A stretch of DNA of 64,000 bases from Myxococcus xanthus (GTDB lineage Bacteria > Myxococcota > Myxococcia > Myxococcales > Myxococcaceae). Positions 7,598 to 16,978 of the stretch are shown here, piece after piece; position 1 is the stretch's first letter; every line of letters begins with the position of its first letter. The stretch spans positions 1 through 64,000 of the forward strand of contig NZ_JABFNS010000002.1 of NCBI RefSeq assembly GCF_013116825.1. The letters run 5' to 3'. Made by a program: the position numbers and the translations under genes. Below the pieces are notes generated by a model. The model was not told where the DNA came from, made no database searches, and saw nothing but the letters and a program-made list of their open reading frames with translations.

Positions 7598-9235
7598 ATG
7601 CCCCTGTCACCCCCTCGGAACATGAAGGACTACGAGGCCACCCGCCGGGACTTCCGCTGGGAGCGGCCCGAGCACTTCAACTTCGCGGCCGACGTCATCG
7701 ACCGGCACGCCGCCGAGCGCCCGGAGGCGCTGGCCCTGCTGTGGTCCGACGAGGCCGGGCAGGCACGGCGCTTCACGTGGGAGGACTTGCGGCGGCGCTC
7801 GCTGCACGCGGCCCGCTTCCTGATGGAGCAGGGGCTTCGCCGGGGGGACCGGGTCTTCATCATGATGCCGCGCGTGCCGGAGTGGTGGTTCCTGGTGCTG
7901 GGCTGCATTCGCGCGGGCATCGTCTTCATGCCGGGCACGCCCATGCTCACGCCGAAGGACATCCGTTACCGGTTGGAGGTGGCGGAGGCCCAGGCGGTGA
8001 TTGCGGACGTGAGCTGCCTGGAGCGCTTCGACGGCCTGGTGGGGACGGCGGGCCGGGTCCGCACCTGGGTGTCGGTGGGCGAGGGCGCGCCGTCGCCGTG
8101 GGGGCGCTACGTGTCCGGCGTCGCGGAGGCGGAGGTGGGCGCCGCCTTCGAGCCCACGCGCGCGGATGCGCCGCTGCTCATCTACTTCACGTCGGGCACC
8201 ACGGGCATGCCGAAGATGGTGCTGCACACGCAGGCCAGCTACGGGCAGGGGCACGTGATTACCGGCCGCTATTGGCTGGACCTGACGCCAGAGGACCGGC
8301 ACCTGACGCTCAGCGACACCGGCTGGGCCAAGTGCGCGTGGGGCAAGCTCTTCGGCCCGTGGAGCCAGGGCGCGTGCAACGTCGTCTATGACTTCCGTGG
8401 CCGCTTCGAGCCCGCGAAGCTGCTGAAGGTGCTGGAGACGCAGAAGGTCACCACCTTCTGCGCGCCGCCCACCGCGTGGCGGGCGCTGGTGCTCCAGGAC
8501 TTGAAGGCCTTCGACCTGTCCTCGCTGCGGCACACGGTGAGCGCGGGCGAGCCGCTCAATCCGGAAGTCATCGACACGTGGAAGGACGCCACCGGGCTGC
8601 ACATCCATGAGGGCTACGGGCAGACGGAGACGGTGATGATTGTGGGCATGTTCCCCTCCATGGCGCCGCGCGTGGGCTCCATGGGCAAGCCGTCCCCGGG
8701 CTTCACTGTGAGCGTCATCGACGACCAGGGGCAGGAGGTGGCGGACGGACAGGAGGGGGACATCGCGGTGCGGGTGGCGCCCGAGCGGCCCGTGGGGTTG
8801 TTCCAGGGCTATCTCGGGGACGACGCGGCCAACGCCGCGTGCCGGCGTGGTGACTGGTACGTGACGGGAGACCGGGCCGTGCGCGACGCGGACGGCTACT
8901 TCTGGTTCGTGGGACGCGCGGATGACGTCATCAAGACGTCGGGCTACCGCGTGGGGCCCTTCGAGGTGGAGTCCGCGCTGCTGGAGCATGACGCGGTGGC
9001 GGAGTCGGCCGTCATCGGTGTGCCGGACGAGAAGATTGGCCAGCGGGTGAAGGCCTTCGTGGTGCTGGCCCCGGGGCATGCGGCCTCCCCGGCGCTCGCG
9101 CAGGCATTGCAGGAGCACGTGAAGCGGACGACGGCGCCCTACAAGTACCCGCGCGAAATCGAGTTCGTCACCGAGCTGCCCAAGACGGTGAGTGGGAAGA
9201 TTCGCCGCGCGGAGCTGCGCACCCCGCGGACGTAG
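7598..9235 (+). CDS. AMP-dependent acyl-CoA synthetase (medium-chain acyl-CoA ligase type)
   Basis: 545 residues from the ATG at 7598, which has an AGGAG ribosome site; a TTG 30 bases earlier is in frame but lacks one. Adenylation motifs are intact: LIYFTSGTTGMPKMVLHTQ (phosphate loop), HEGYGQTETVMI, YVTGDRAVRDADGYFWFVGR, and a C-terminal LPKTVSGKIRRAEL whose lysine is the catalytic one. The enzyme activates a carboxylic acid to acyl-AMP and then acyl-CoA in the cytoplasm. The overall sequence resembles ACSM-type ligases more than acetyl-CoA synthetase. It is convergent with the acyl-CoA dehydrogenase-like gene, 11 bases away, so the two share a fatty-acid theme but not a transcript. Confidence 0.88.
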   Translation: MPLSPPRNMKDYEATRRDFRWERPEHFNFAADVIDRHAAERPEALALLWSDEAGQARRFTWEDLRRRSLHAARFLMEQGLRRGDRVFIMMPRVPEWWFLVLGCIRAGIVFMPGTPMLTPKDIRYRLEVAEAQAVIADVSCLERFDGLVGTAGRVRTWVSVGEGAPSPWGRYVSGVAEAEVGAAFEPTRADAPLLIYFTSGTTGMPKMVLHTQASYGQGHVITGRYWLDLTPEDRHLTLSDTGWAKCAWGKLFGPWSQGACNVVYDFRGRFEPAKLLKVLETQKVTTFCAPPTAWRALVLQDLKAFDLSSLRHTVSAGEPLNPEVIDTWKDATGLHIHEGYGQTETVMIVGMFPSMAPRVGSMGKPSPGFTVSVIDDQGQEVADGQEGDIAVRVAPERPVGLFQGYLGDDAANAACRRGDWYVTGDRAVRDADGYFWFVGRADDVIKTSGYRVGPFEVESALLEHDAVAESAVIGVPDEKIGQRVKAFVVLAPGHAASPALAQALQEHVKRTTAPYKYPREIEFVTELPKTVSGKIRRAELRTPRT

Positions 9236-9246
9236 CGGGCGCGCCG

Positions 9247-10416
9247 TCAGGCTTCGAAGAGGACGGGGAAGCCTAGGAGCGCGCTGCCTTCCTGGGTGAA
9301 CCAGCCCTCCGCCACGGCCGCGTGCTGGGTGAGGGTGTGGATGTCGCGGAAACGGCGCTGGAGCGATGCGCCATCGCGCACGGACGTGGCGCCGCCCGCG
9401 TGGTAGCAGGCCGTCACGACCTCGGCGGCTGTCTCCACGGCCCACGTCAGGGTGGCGGACACCTGCGGCGCGAGGGCGAAGGCCTTCACCGGGGACTGCT
9501 GGCAGGCATCCCAGAACACCTCACCCATGCGGCGGAGGGCGTCGTGAGCGGCGCGGGCGCCCGTCTCCGCGCGGCCCAGCCGGTTGCGGAACACAGGGGA
9601 GTCCACGAGCGAGGTGCGCGCGTACAGCCGGCGCTTGCCCGAGCGGGCCAGGGTGAGCAGGTCGTCCACCGCGCCCTGGGCGATGCCCACCGCCACCGCG
9701 CCGATGTGCATGGCGTAGTGCAGCACCGGCACCACGAAGTTGGCGCCCGGCACGGAGGGCTGGCCGGTGAAGATGTCGAAGGTGCGTTGCTGGGGGACGA
9801 AGGCGTCGATGGCGATGTCGTGGCTGCCGGTGCCGCGCAGGCCGAGCACGTCCCAGTGCTCGATGATGCGGACCTCGTTGGCGGGGAGCAGCATGGCGCG
9901 CGTCTCGGGCATGCCCTCGGCGGGACCAGGGCGGGGCTCGCCGTCTGGGCCAAGGACGACGCAGTTGCCGAACAGCCATTCACTCTGGCGGCAGCCTGTG
10001 GCGAAGTTCCAGTGGCCGGTGACGCGGTAGCCGCCGTCCACCTGCACGGCCTTGCCCTGGGCATTGAAGGCGCCGCCCACGGTGGCATTGGGCCCGGCGG
10101 CGTAGATGGCATCGAACTCCTCGCGGAGGAGGAGGGCGAAGAGTTGGGGACTCTCCGTGGCAATCATCATCGTCCAGGCGGTGGAGGCGTCCGCGCGGGC
10201 CAGCTCGGAGAGGACGTCCAGCCCGGTGACAAGGTTCAGCTCCAGCCCGCCATGGCTGCGAGGGACAAGCATCCGGTAGACGCCGATGTCCTTCAGCGTG
10301 GCGATGAGGTCCAAGGGGAGCTGCCGTGCCTGCTCAATCTCCCCGCTGCGAGCGGAGAGGGCAGGGGCCAACTCACGTACCGCATGCAGCAGGTCCGCTC
10401 CGGCATCCAGCGTCAT
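9247..10416 (-). CDS. Acyl-CoA dehydrogenase-family flavoprotein
   Basis: 389 residues. The N-terminal helical domain (IEQARQLPLDLIATLKDIGVYRMLVPRSHGGLE), the central beta domain (GGYRVTGHWNFATGCRQSEW) and the C-terminal helical domain match the acyl-CoA dehydrogenase fold. It belongs to the branch that includes flavin-dependent monooxygenases of the HsaA/HpaC-partner type (GLRGTGSHDIAIDAFVPQQRTF). The usual catalytic glutamate of true dehydrogenases is not evident, so a hydroxylase or a divergent dehydrogenase is possible. It lies 61 bases downstream of gnd on the same strand and may be read from the zwf-pgl-gnd operon. Confidence 0.8.
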   Translation of the reverse strand: MTLDAGADLLHAVRELAPALSARSGEIEQARQLPLDLIATLKDIGVYRMLVPRSHGGLELNLVTGLDVLSELARADASTAWTMMIATESPQLFALLLREEFDAIYAAGPNATVGGAFNAQGKAVQVDGGYRVTGHWNFATGCRQSEWLFGNCVVLGPDGEPRPGPAEGMPETRAMLLPANEVRIIEHWDVLGLRGTGSHDIAIDAFVPQQRTFDIFTGQPSVPGANFVVPVLHYAMHIGAVAVGIAQGAVDDLLTLARSGKRRLYARTSLVDSPVFRNRLGRAETGARAAHDALRRMGEVFWDACQQSPVKAFALAPQVSATLTWAVETAAEVVTACYHAGGATSVRDGASLQRRFRDIHTLTQHAAVAEGWFTQEGSALLGFPVLFEA

Positions 10417-10477
10417 GGTCGAGGCTCCGGAAAGAGAGCTTCAAGGATGCCTGATGCTCGATGTCTGTGAAAAGTGG

Positions 10478-11902
10478 CTACTTGCCCCACTCCGTGTGGA
10501 CGAAGCCCGCTTCCGGTCTGTCCTTGCGCTGATACGTGTGTGCGCCGAAGGCGTCACGCTGTGCCTGGGTGAGGTTCTGCGGCAGCTCCGCGGAGCGGTA
10601 GCTGTCCAGGTACGCCAGCGAGGCGCTGAACACCGGCACGGGGATGCCCACGCGCGTGGCGACGCCCACCACCTGCCGCCACGCGGGGGCCATGCGCTCC
10701 AGCACCGGCGCGAAGGCGTCGGACACCATCAGGTTGGGCAGCGTCGGCTGCTGCAGGAAGGCCTCACGCAGGGGCGTGAGCAGCTTCGCGCGGATGATGC
10801 AGCCACCCCGCCAGATGCGCGCCAGCTCCGCCAGGTTGATGTCCCACTGATACTCCTGGGACGCCGCCTGGATGAGCCGCATGCCCTGCGCATACGTCAC
10901 CACACGCGCCGCGTAGAGCGCGTCATGCGTCCACGCCGCCAGCTGCGCCCGCTCCTCCTTGCTGAGCTGCCCCACCGGGCCGTTCAGCTTCGGCGCGGCG
11001 GCCACGCGTTCGTCCTTCATGGAGGACAGGATGCGCGCGTCCAGTGACGCGGCGATGGAGGGAATCGGGACGCCCAAATCCAGCGCCACCTGCACCGTCC
11101 ACTTGCCGGTGCCCTTCTGGCCCGCCTTGTCCAACACCAGGTCCACCAGCGGCTTGCCCGTCTCCGGGTCCTTCTGGCGCAGCACCTTGATGGTGGTCTC
11201 CAGCAGGAACGAGCCGGCGATGCCATGGTCCCACTGGGACAGCAGGTCCGCCAACGCGTCCGCGTCCAGCCCGAGCCCGCGTCGCAGCACGTCGTACGTC
11301 TCCGCGAGCAACTGCATGTCCGCGTACTCGATGCCGTTGTGCACCATCTTCACGAAGTGCCCGGCGCCGTCCGCCCCCACGTAGGTGACACACGGCCCCA
11401 TGTCCGTCATCGCGGCGATGGCTTCGAACACCGGACGCACCAGCTCGTACGCCGCGGGGGCACCGCCCGGCATGATGGAGGGGCCGTTGCGCGCGCCCTC
11501 CTCGCCGCCGGACACGCCGACGCCCAGGAAGTGGACGCCCTTGGCCTTGCACTGCTCCTCGCGGCGGCGCGTGTCCAGGAACCACGAGTTGCCGGCGTCC
11601 ATGATGACGTCGCCTTCCGCCATCAGCGGCAGCAGGCGCTCCAGCATGGAGTCCACCGCCGCGCCCGCCGTCACCATCAGCAGCACCTTGCGCGGGCGCT
11701 CCAGCCGCTGAATGAAGGCCTCCAGCGACTCGGTGCCCCAGACCTCGGGGTGTCCGTGCTTGCGGTGCATCTCATCGATGCGCTCCGCATGCCTGTCCCA
11801 CACGGCCACCCGGAAGCCGTGGTCCGCGATGTTGAGGGCGAGGCTCGCCCCCATGACGCCCATTCCCGCCACGCCGAACTGCGCGCCCGCTGCCTCACTC
11901 AT
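10478..11902 (-). CDS. gnd: 6-phosphogluconate dehydrogenase, decarboxylating
   Basis: 474 residues, the normal length of the long (dimeric) form. N-terminal Rossmann motif GVAGMGVMGASLALNIADHG; substrate-binding SGGEEGARNGPSIMPGG and FVKMVHNGIEYADMQL; C-terminal WRGGCIIRAKLL. It converts 6-phosphogluconate to ribulose 5-phosphate, making NADPH and CO2. It is the third gene of zwf-pgl-gnd, 37 bases after pgl, completing the oxidative pentose phosphate branch in pathway order. Confidence 0.96.
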   Translation of the reverse strand: MSEAAGAQFGVAGMGVMGASLALNIADHGFRVAVWDRHAERIDEMHRKHGHPEVWGTESLEAFIQRLERPRKVLLMVTAGAAVDSMLERLLPLMAEGDVIMDAGNSWFLDTRRREEQCKAKGVHFLGVGVSGGEEGARNGPSIMPGGAPAAYELVRPVFEAIAAMTDMGPCVTYVGADGAGHFVKMVHNGIEYADMQLLAETYDVLRRGLGLDADALADLLSQWDHGIAGSFLLETTIKVLRQKDPETGKPLVDLVLDKAGQKGTGKWTVQVALDLGVPIPSIAASLDARILSSMKDERVAAAPKLNGPVGQLSKEERAQLAAWTHDALYAARVVTYAQGMRLIQAASQEYQWDINLAELARIWRGGCIIRAKLLTPLREAFLQQPTLPNLMVSDAFAPVLERMAPAWRQVVGVATRVGIPVPVFSASLAYLDSYRSAELPQNLTQAQRDAFGAHTYQRKDRPEAGFVHTEWGK

Positions 11903-11939
11903 CGTTGCTTCCTCCTGGAAGGTTCGCGACTGGGAGCCC

Positions 11940-12611
11940 TCACCGCCCGGCGGCGGCGGGGTCCAGCATCCACTCCGAGTTCGTCACCCGGGCGGCGGGG
12001 AGGCTCAGGTCCCCCGCCAGCGCCCGGCGCACCGTGTCCTGCTTGCCCGCCCCCGATACGAGGGTCAGCACGTGCCGCGCGGACCGCAATACCGGCAGCG
12101 TCAACGTCATCCGCCAGGGCGGCGGCTTGGGCCCCACCACCGCCAGGACGCGCTGCTCGGACTCCTCCAGCGCGGGGTGGCCAGGGAAGAGGCTGGCCGT
12201 GTGCCCGTCCTCTCCCATTCCCAACAGCACCACGTCCAGGGCAGCAGGCAGCTTCGCCGCGTAGTCCTTCGCGGCGGCGTCCCGGTCCTCTCGCTCACCC
12301 TCCATGCGGAACACCTGCGACGGCGACAGCCGAAGAGGACGCAGCAGCGTGTCCTCCACCATCCGGTAGTTGCTGTCCACGTGGTCGGGCGGAACGAAGC
12401 GTTCGTCCACGAAGTAGATGTCCACGCGCTCCCAGGGAAGCACCTGCCCCGCCAGCGCTCGGTACGCGGGCCCCGGCGTGCTGCCGCCCGACAGGGCCAG
12501 GCTGACGCGACGCTGGGTGGCGAGCCCGTCCTGGAGCGCGCGCGCCATCCACGCCGCGGCTTCCCGGGGCAGGGACTCGGTGGGCACGACGTGTGTGCGC
12601 GTGGCGCTCAC
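11940..12611 (-). CDS. pgl: 6-phosphogluconolactonase
   Basis: 223 residues from a GTG at 12611 that overlaps the zwf stop in a GTGA arrangement; the longer in-frame extension upstream only reads through zwf. Conserved blocks are [36 protein letters not shown] and [18 protein letters not shown], all diagnostic for the devB/pgl lactonase. It hydrolyses 6-phosphogluconolactone between the zwf and gnd steps. Translational coupling to zwf is direct from the overlap. Confidence 0.95.
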   Translation of the reverse strand: MSATRTHVVPTESLPREAAAWMARALQDGLATQRRVSLALSGGSTPGPAYRALAGQVLPWERVDIYFVDERFVPPDHVDSNYRMVEDTLLRPLRLSPSQVFRMEGEREDRDAAAKDYAAKLPAALDVVLLGMGEDGHTASLFPGHPALEESEQRVLAVVGPKPPPWRMTLTLPVLRSARHVLTLVSGAGKQDTVRRALAGDLSLPAARVTNSEWMLDPAAAGR

Positions 12612-14152
12612 AGGCCAGTCCACCGGCGGCCATCCCGGGCCAGCAGCGCGGCCGCGGCGTCCGGGCCCGCGCTTCCACCAGGGTAGCCATGCGCCGGTCC
12701 GCCCTCGCCGGACTCCAGGGCCTGGAGGATGGGCGTCACGAAGGTCCACGCCTGCTCCACGCTGTCCTGCCGCGCGTAGAGGGTGGCGTTGCCGCGCATG
12801 CAGTCCAGCAGCAGGCGCTCATAGGCCTCGGGGACCGGCCGCTGGAAGGTCTCCTGGTAGTTGAAGTCCATGGTGACGCCCGCGATGTTGACATCCTCGC
12901 CGGGCACCTTGGATTCGAAGGAGAGCGCGATGCCTTCCTGGGGCTGGATGCGCAGCGTGAGCACGTTGGGCTGCAGCCGCTGGCAGGTGGCGCCTTCCCC
13001 GGAGAAGAGGCTGATGGGCACCGATTTGAAGTGGATGGATACCTCCGTCACGCGCCGCTTCAGCTTCTTGCCCGCGCGCAGATAGAAGGGCACGCCCGCC
13101 CAGCGCCAGTTGTCGATGTTCACCTTCATGGCGACGTAGGTCGGCGTGCGCGAGCCGGCCTTCACGCCCTTCTCCTGGAGGTAGCCGTCGTACTGACCGG
13201 CCACCACCGCGCGGGAGACCTCGCGGCCCTCCAGCGGGCGCAGCGCGCGGAAGACCTTGGTCTTCTCGTCGCGGATGTCCTCGGCGCCAAAGGACACGGG
13301 CGGTTCCATGGCGCACAGCGCGAGCACCTGGAGCAGGTGGTTCTGCACCATGTCCCGGATGACGCCCGTCTCGTCGTAGAAGCCGCCACGCCCCTCCACC
13401 CCCAGCGTCTCCGCCGCGGTGATTTCCACGTGGTCGATGTGCTGCCGGTTCCACAGCGGCTCGAAGATGGCGTTGGCGAAGCGGAAGACGAGGATGTTCT
13501 GGACGGTCTCCTTGCCCAGGTAGTGGTCGATGCGGAATATCTGCCGCTCGTCCAACACCGCCGCCAGCTCGCGGTTGAGCGCGCGGGCGCTCTCCAGATC
13601 GTGGCCGAAGGGCTTCTCGATGATGAGCCGTTGCCACGGGTGCGGGTCCGTCTGTTCCTGGCGCTTCAGCAGCCCCGACTCCGACAGGCCGTGGAGGATT
13701 TGGGGGAAGGTGGAGGCCGGGGTGGCCAGGTAATAGAACTGGTTGCCCTGGGTGCCGAACTTCTGGGCGACCCGGTCGAGCTCCTCGCGCAGGCGCACGA
13801 AGGACTTCGGGTCGTCATAGCCGCCGGAGATGAGCTCCAGGCGCGGGGCGAAGTCGTTCCAGATGGCCTCGTCCAGGGGCTGGGTGCGGGCGAACTGCAG
13901 CAGGGACGCCTTCACATGCTCGCGGAATGCCTCGCTGTCTCCTTCGGAGCGGCTGAATGCGACGACGGCGAAGTTCTTCGGCAGCAGGTGGTCTCGCGCC
14001 AGCTCGAAGAGGGCCGGGAACAGCTTGCGCTGGGCCAGGTCTCCAGTGGCGCCGAACAACACCAGCGCGCACGGGTCGGGCCGCCGGGCGCGGACCAGCG
14101 GGTCTCCTTCTCGGGGATGGGTCTCGATGTGCAGGCCCTGATGCACGTCCAT
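12608..14152 (-). CDS. zwf: Glucose-6-phosphate 1-dehydrogenase
   Basis: 514 residues. The cofactor site is [20 protein letters not shown] near the N-terminus, and the substrate site [13 protein letters not shown] is intact. The C-terminal region ends in the overlap with pgl. It catalyses the NADP-dependent first step of the oxidative pentose phosphate pathway. It is the first gene of the leftward operon zwf-pgl-gnd; the 123-base gap to the FkbM gene upstream on the same strand should hold the promoter, though no clear -35/-10 pair stands out. Confidence 0.96.
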   Translation of the reverse strand: MDVHQGLHIETHPREGDPLVRARRPDPCALVLFGATGDLAQRKLFPALFELARDHLLPKNFAVVAFSRSEGDSEAFREHVKASLLQFARTQPLDEAIWNDFAPRLELISGGYDDPKSFVRLREELDRVAQKFGTQGNQFYYLATPASTFPQILHGLSESGLLKRQEQTDPHPWQRLIIEKPFGHDLESARALNRELAAVLDERQIFRIDHYLGKETVQNILVFRFANAIFEPLWNRQHIDHVEITAAETLGVEGRGGFYDETGVIRDMVQNHLLQVLALCAMEPPVSFGAEDIRDEKTKVFRALRPLEGREVSRAVVAGQYDGYLQEKGVKAGSRTPTYVAMKVNIDNWRWAGVPFYLRAGKKLKRRVTEVSIHFKSVPISLFSGEGATCQRLQPNVLTLRIQPQEGIALSFESKVPGEDVNIAGVTMDFNYQETFQRPVPEAYERLLLDCMRGNATLYARQDSVEQAWTFVTPILQALESGEGGPAHGYPGGSAGPDAAAALLARDGRRWTGL

Positions 14153-14275
14153 TCGCTGCCTCCCTCCGGGTTCGGTCCGGCGGGCACCTTACGCCTTCTG
14201 CGCAACCACCGGGCAAGGGGGAGTGCGGGCAGTGACGCCGGTCCGACGTTGCGGAAGCGCGCCTGCTCCGCCCCT

Positions 14276-15175
14276 TCAAGGCAGGCAGAGCAGTTGGTAC
14301 CGCTGGGTGTCGCGCTGCTTCACTTCGCGCAGGTCGACACGGCATGCTTGCTCAATGTCTCCGAAAGGCGACACCCGACCCCACAGACGGCGCAGGTGGC
14401 TCTGCTTCGCCTTGAAGTCGTCCGGGGACACGTACGCGCGGATGTTCTTGTAGTGACCTTCCAGCACCTCGCAGACGCGGCGAGGGCCGGCTCGCGCATG
14501 CTCACCCCGTCCGTGGGCCTTGATGTAGAGGATGGGCTTGTCCGGACGTTCGAGCGTGGCCCTCATGCCGGCCAGCACGTCCAACTCGAAGCCCTCAACG
14601 TCGACCTTCACGAAGTCCACGCGTGACAGGCCCTGCTTCTGGACGAAGCCGTCCACGGTGACGACCGGGACGGTGATGCCCTCCGCGCCCTCTTCGGGAA
14701 CGTGTCGGTTGAGGCCCGTGGCGAAGGTGATGACGCCTTCCTGCGAGCCCACCGCTGCCTGGATGGCCTGGCAGTTGCGCAGGTGGTTGTTCTGGAAGTT
14801 GGCGTTCAGCTCCGCGTAGTTCTCCGGCTCGGGCTCGAAGCTGAAGAGCTGTCCCAGCGGGCCGATGCGGCTGCGCAGGTACATGGACAGGTAGCCGATG
14901 CTGGCTCCCACATCGAAGGCCACCATGCCCGGCCGCAGATGGGGGGCGATGAGCGGGAGGTCCGACAGGAAGTCATTGCCCTGCAGGTACAGCAGCATGT
15001 GCGTCGTGCTGCGGTGGGCCTTCAATGTCAGGTCATAGCCAAACAGCCTGCGCTGGACCTCTAACGGCTGCTGACCGTTCAGCTCCAACAGCAACCGCGC
15101 CGTGCGCAGCTGGCTGAAGGGGACGAACGTGTGAGCGAGTCGGGCGGCTCGGAGCGCGGGGGCGATGGGACGCAT
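14276..15175 (-). CDS. FkbM-family SAM-dependent methyltransferase
   Basis: 299 residues from the ATG at 15175 (MRPIAPALRAARLAHTF); the frame is open further upstream but that part has no similarity to the family. SAM-binding motif VAFDVGASIGYLSMYLRSR, the acidic loop LFSFEPEPENYAELNANFQ and the FkbM signature VDFVKVDVEGFELDVLAGM are all present. The family O-methylates sugars or polyketides and is common in exopolysaccharide loci; here it stands alone, so the acceptor is unknown. It is divergent from the acyltransferase gene. Confidence 0.88.
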   Translation of the reverse strand: MRPIAPALRAARLAHTFVPFSQLRTARLLLELNGQQPLEVQRRLFGYDLTLKAHRSTTHMLLYLQGNDFLSDLPLIAPHLRPGMVAFDVGASIGYLSMYLRSRIGPLGQLFSFEPEPENYAELNANFQNNHLRNCQAIQAAVGSQEGVITFATGLNRHVPEEGAEGITVPVVTVDGFVQKQGLSRVDFVKVDVEGFELDVLAGMRATLERPDKPILYIKAHGRGEHARAGPRRVCEVLEGHYKNIRAYVSPDDFKAKQSHLRRLWGRVSPFGDIEQACRVDLREVKQRDTQRYQLLCLP

Positions 15176-15364
15176 GGGGGCGCTCCCGCGTTTATGGCAG
15201 CGGCAGGTCCACGGGCAAGGAACGGCGGATCGCCCTGGAGGGCCAGTCTCCCTGGCGCCCTCCAGGCCGGCCGGCTGGATGGGAGGGGCGCGGCCGTGGG
15301 AATGCGGCGCCGTCAGGAGGGGCGCGTGGGATGGGCCCGAAGGTGGTATGCCTGAGGCCTCGCC

Positions 15365-16090
15365 ATGAAGTACGCCGTCACGTTCTGGTTCTGGGTCGTC
15401 TTCCTGCTCACCGCCCCGGTGCTGTTCACCCTGGGCGCGCTGCTGCTCGTCGTCACATACCCGTTCGACCGGGACCGGCGGCTCTTGCACGCACTGGTCT
15501 GTCGTTGGTGCTACGGCCTGTGGCTGCACGCATCCCCAGGATGGCGCACGCGAATCGAAGGCCGTGAGCTCATTCCGCCCGGGCCCTGTGTGATGGTGGT
15601 CAACCACCAGTCCGCGGCGGACATCCTCGCCGTCATGGGCCTGTTCCATCCCTACAAGTTCGTGGCGAAGGCGTCGCTGTTCTCGCTGCCCCTGGTGGGG
15701 TGGATGATGACGTTGCTGGCCTACGTGCCCATCGTCCGGGGCTCATCCACCGCCATGAACCAGCTCCTGGACCCGTGCCGGCGCTGGCTTCGTCGTGGCA
15801 TGCCAGTGCTCATCTTCCCGGAGGGGACGTACTCCAAGGGCGGGCAGTTGTTGCCCTTCAAGCGGGGCGCCTTCCAACTCGCGCTGGAGGAGCATGTGCC
15901 GGTGGTGCCCGTGGTGGTGGAGGGCACGCCAGGGCTGCTGGACGGAGACGGCCCCTGGATGAGTCCCACCGCCGCCATCCGCGTGCGCGTGCTTCCCGCG
16001 CTGCCGCCGGAGTCCTTCGGTCCGGACTCACAGGCGTTGGCCGCGCAGGTTCGTGCGCTGTTCGAGCAGACGTTGGCGAAGACGGGCTGA
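15365..16090 (+). CDS. plsC: 1-acyl-sn-glycerol-3-phosphate acyltransferase family protein
   Basis: 241 residues. An N-terminal hydrophobic segment (about residues 5-30) anchors it in the inner membrane. The acyltransferase motif NHQSAAD (the HX4D catalytic pair), the glycerol-phosphate site FPEGTYSKGG and the later VPVVPVVVEG block are intact. The family acylates lysophosphatidic acid to phosphatidic acid in phospholipid synthesis; related enzymes acylate other lipids, so the symbol is tentative. Confidence 0.88.
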   Translation: MKYAVTFWFWVVFLLTAPVLFTLGALLLVVTYPFDRDRRLLHALVCRWCYGLWLHASPGWRTRIEGRELIPPGPCVMVVNHQSAADILAVMGLFHPYKFVAKASLFSLPLVGWMMTLLAYVPIVRGSSTAMNQLLDPCRRWLRRGMPVLIFPEGTYSKGGQLLPFKRGAFQLALEEHVPVVPVVVEGTPGLLDGDGPWMSPTAAIRVRVLPALPPESFGPDSQALAAQVRALFEQTLAKTG

Positions 16091-16239
16091 ATGTCTCCGC
16101 GCACGCGCCTGTCCACGGATAGGCTCCCCTGGTGCAGGCAATGGGGGCGGAAACACTGACACAATCCAATACAGGATGGGTGAGTCACCGCGAACGTCTC
16201 TGGCGTGCTGTGGGACGCATTGCGTTGTCCTCAACATCC

Positions 16240-16919
16240 ATGCGCTCTACTTTGATGTTACTTGGGGGGCTGTCTTCGCCCGGCTGGGCCGCGGTGCCGT
16301 GGAGACGCCCTTCACCTCCAATGCCCTCACGCAGGCAACGGGGATGGCATGGACGCCGGACGGTTCATGCCGCCTGTTCATCATCCTCAAGACGGGCGGA
16401 GTCCGGTGGTGTCGCTGAAGGACGGCCAGCCTCAAACACCGCCGGGGAACAGCGCGCTGGTGACGCAGGTGTTCGCGACGGAGGAGGTCGTCACCAGCAG
16501 CGAGTGTGGCCTCATCGGTATCGCGTTCGACCCGAACTACGTGGTCAGCCGCTACGTCTATTGCTTCATCACCGTCTCCGCGTCGGAGCAGCAGATTGGC
16601 CGCTACGCGGATGCGGACAGGACGGGCACGGCGCGCACCGTCGTCGTCAGTCGGCTGCCCACGCGGGGCGCGAACAATGACGGCGGCGCCATTGGGTTCG
16701 GTCCGGAGGGAACCCTGTGCTGATCCATTGGCGACCTGGGCAACGGCACGGGCGTGAATGCGGACCTGACGTCGATGGCGGCCAACGTACGCGGGCGCCG
16801 AGCCTCCGCCTCCCAACGAGCCGGGCGGCTGCAACTGCAACGCGATGCCGCTGGCGCCGTTGGCCTGGGGCTCGCTTGCGTGGCTCATGCTCCAGCGGCG
16901 GCGCTCGCGTCGCAGCTGA
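16240..16919 (+). pseudogene. Decayed PQQ-type glucose/sorbosone dehydrogenase with MYXO-CTERM tail
   Basis: Pieces of one protein are spread over three frames. From the ATG at 16240 a signal peptide is visible (MRSTLMLLGGLSSPGWA). It shifts frame near 16300 into VETPFTSNALTQATGMAW, shifts again near 16405 into VVSLKDGQPQTPPGNSALV and GLIGIAFDPNYVVSRYVY, then hits a TGA at 16721-16723 where the family has Trp. The same frame continues IGDLGNGTGVNADLTSMAA. Near 16785 it jumps to a tail reading GGCNCNAMPLAPLAWGSLAW, ending in RRRSRRS and a stop at 16917-16919. The body matches soluble glucose/sorbosone dehydrogenases; the tail is a MYXO-CTERM sorting signal. The middle of the enzyme, several hundred residues, is missing, so this is a remnant with at least three small lesions and one large deletion. 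Confidence 0.85.
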
Positions 16920-16978
16920 TTGCGCGTGGCTGCTCTTGCACGCGCGGGGCCCGCGGCGTGTCAGCGGGGTCTCCAGCC

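Noticed and set aside
7607-9445. 612-codon frame on the - strand opposite the acyl-CoA ligase
   Set aside because: Same reason; the ligase motifs on the + strand are complete.
12593-14626. 677-codon open frame on the + strand opposite zwf
   Set aside because: An antisense shadow: zwf is unmistakable on the other strand, and high G/C coding regions create long open frames on the opposite strand.
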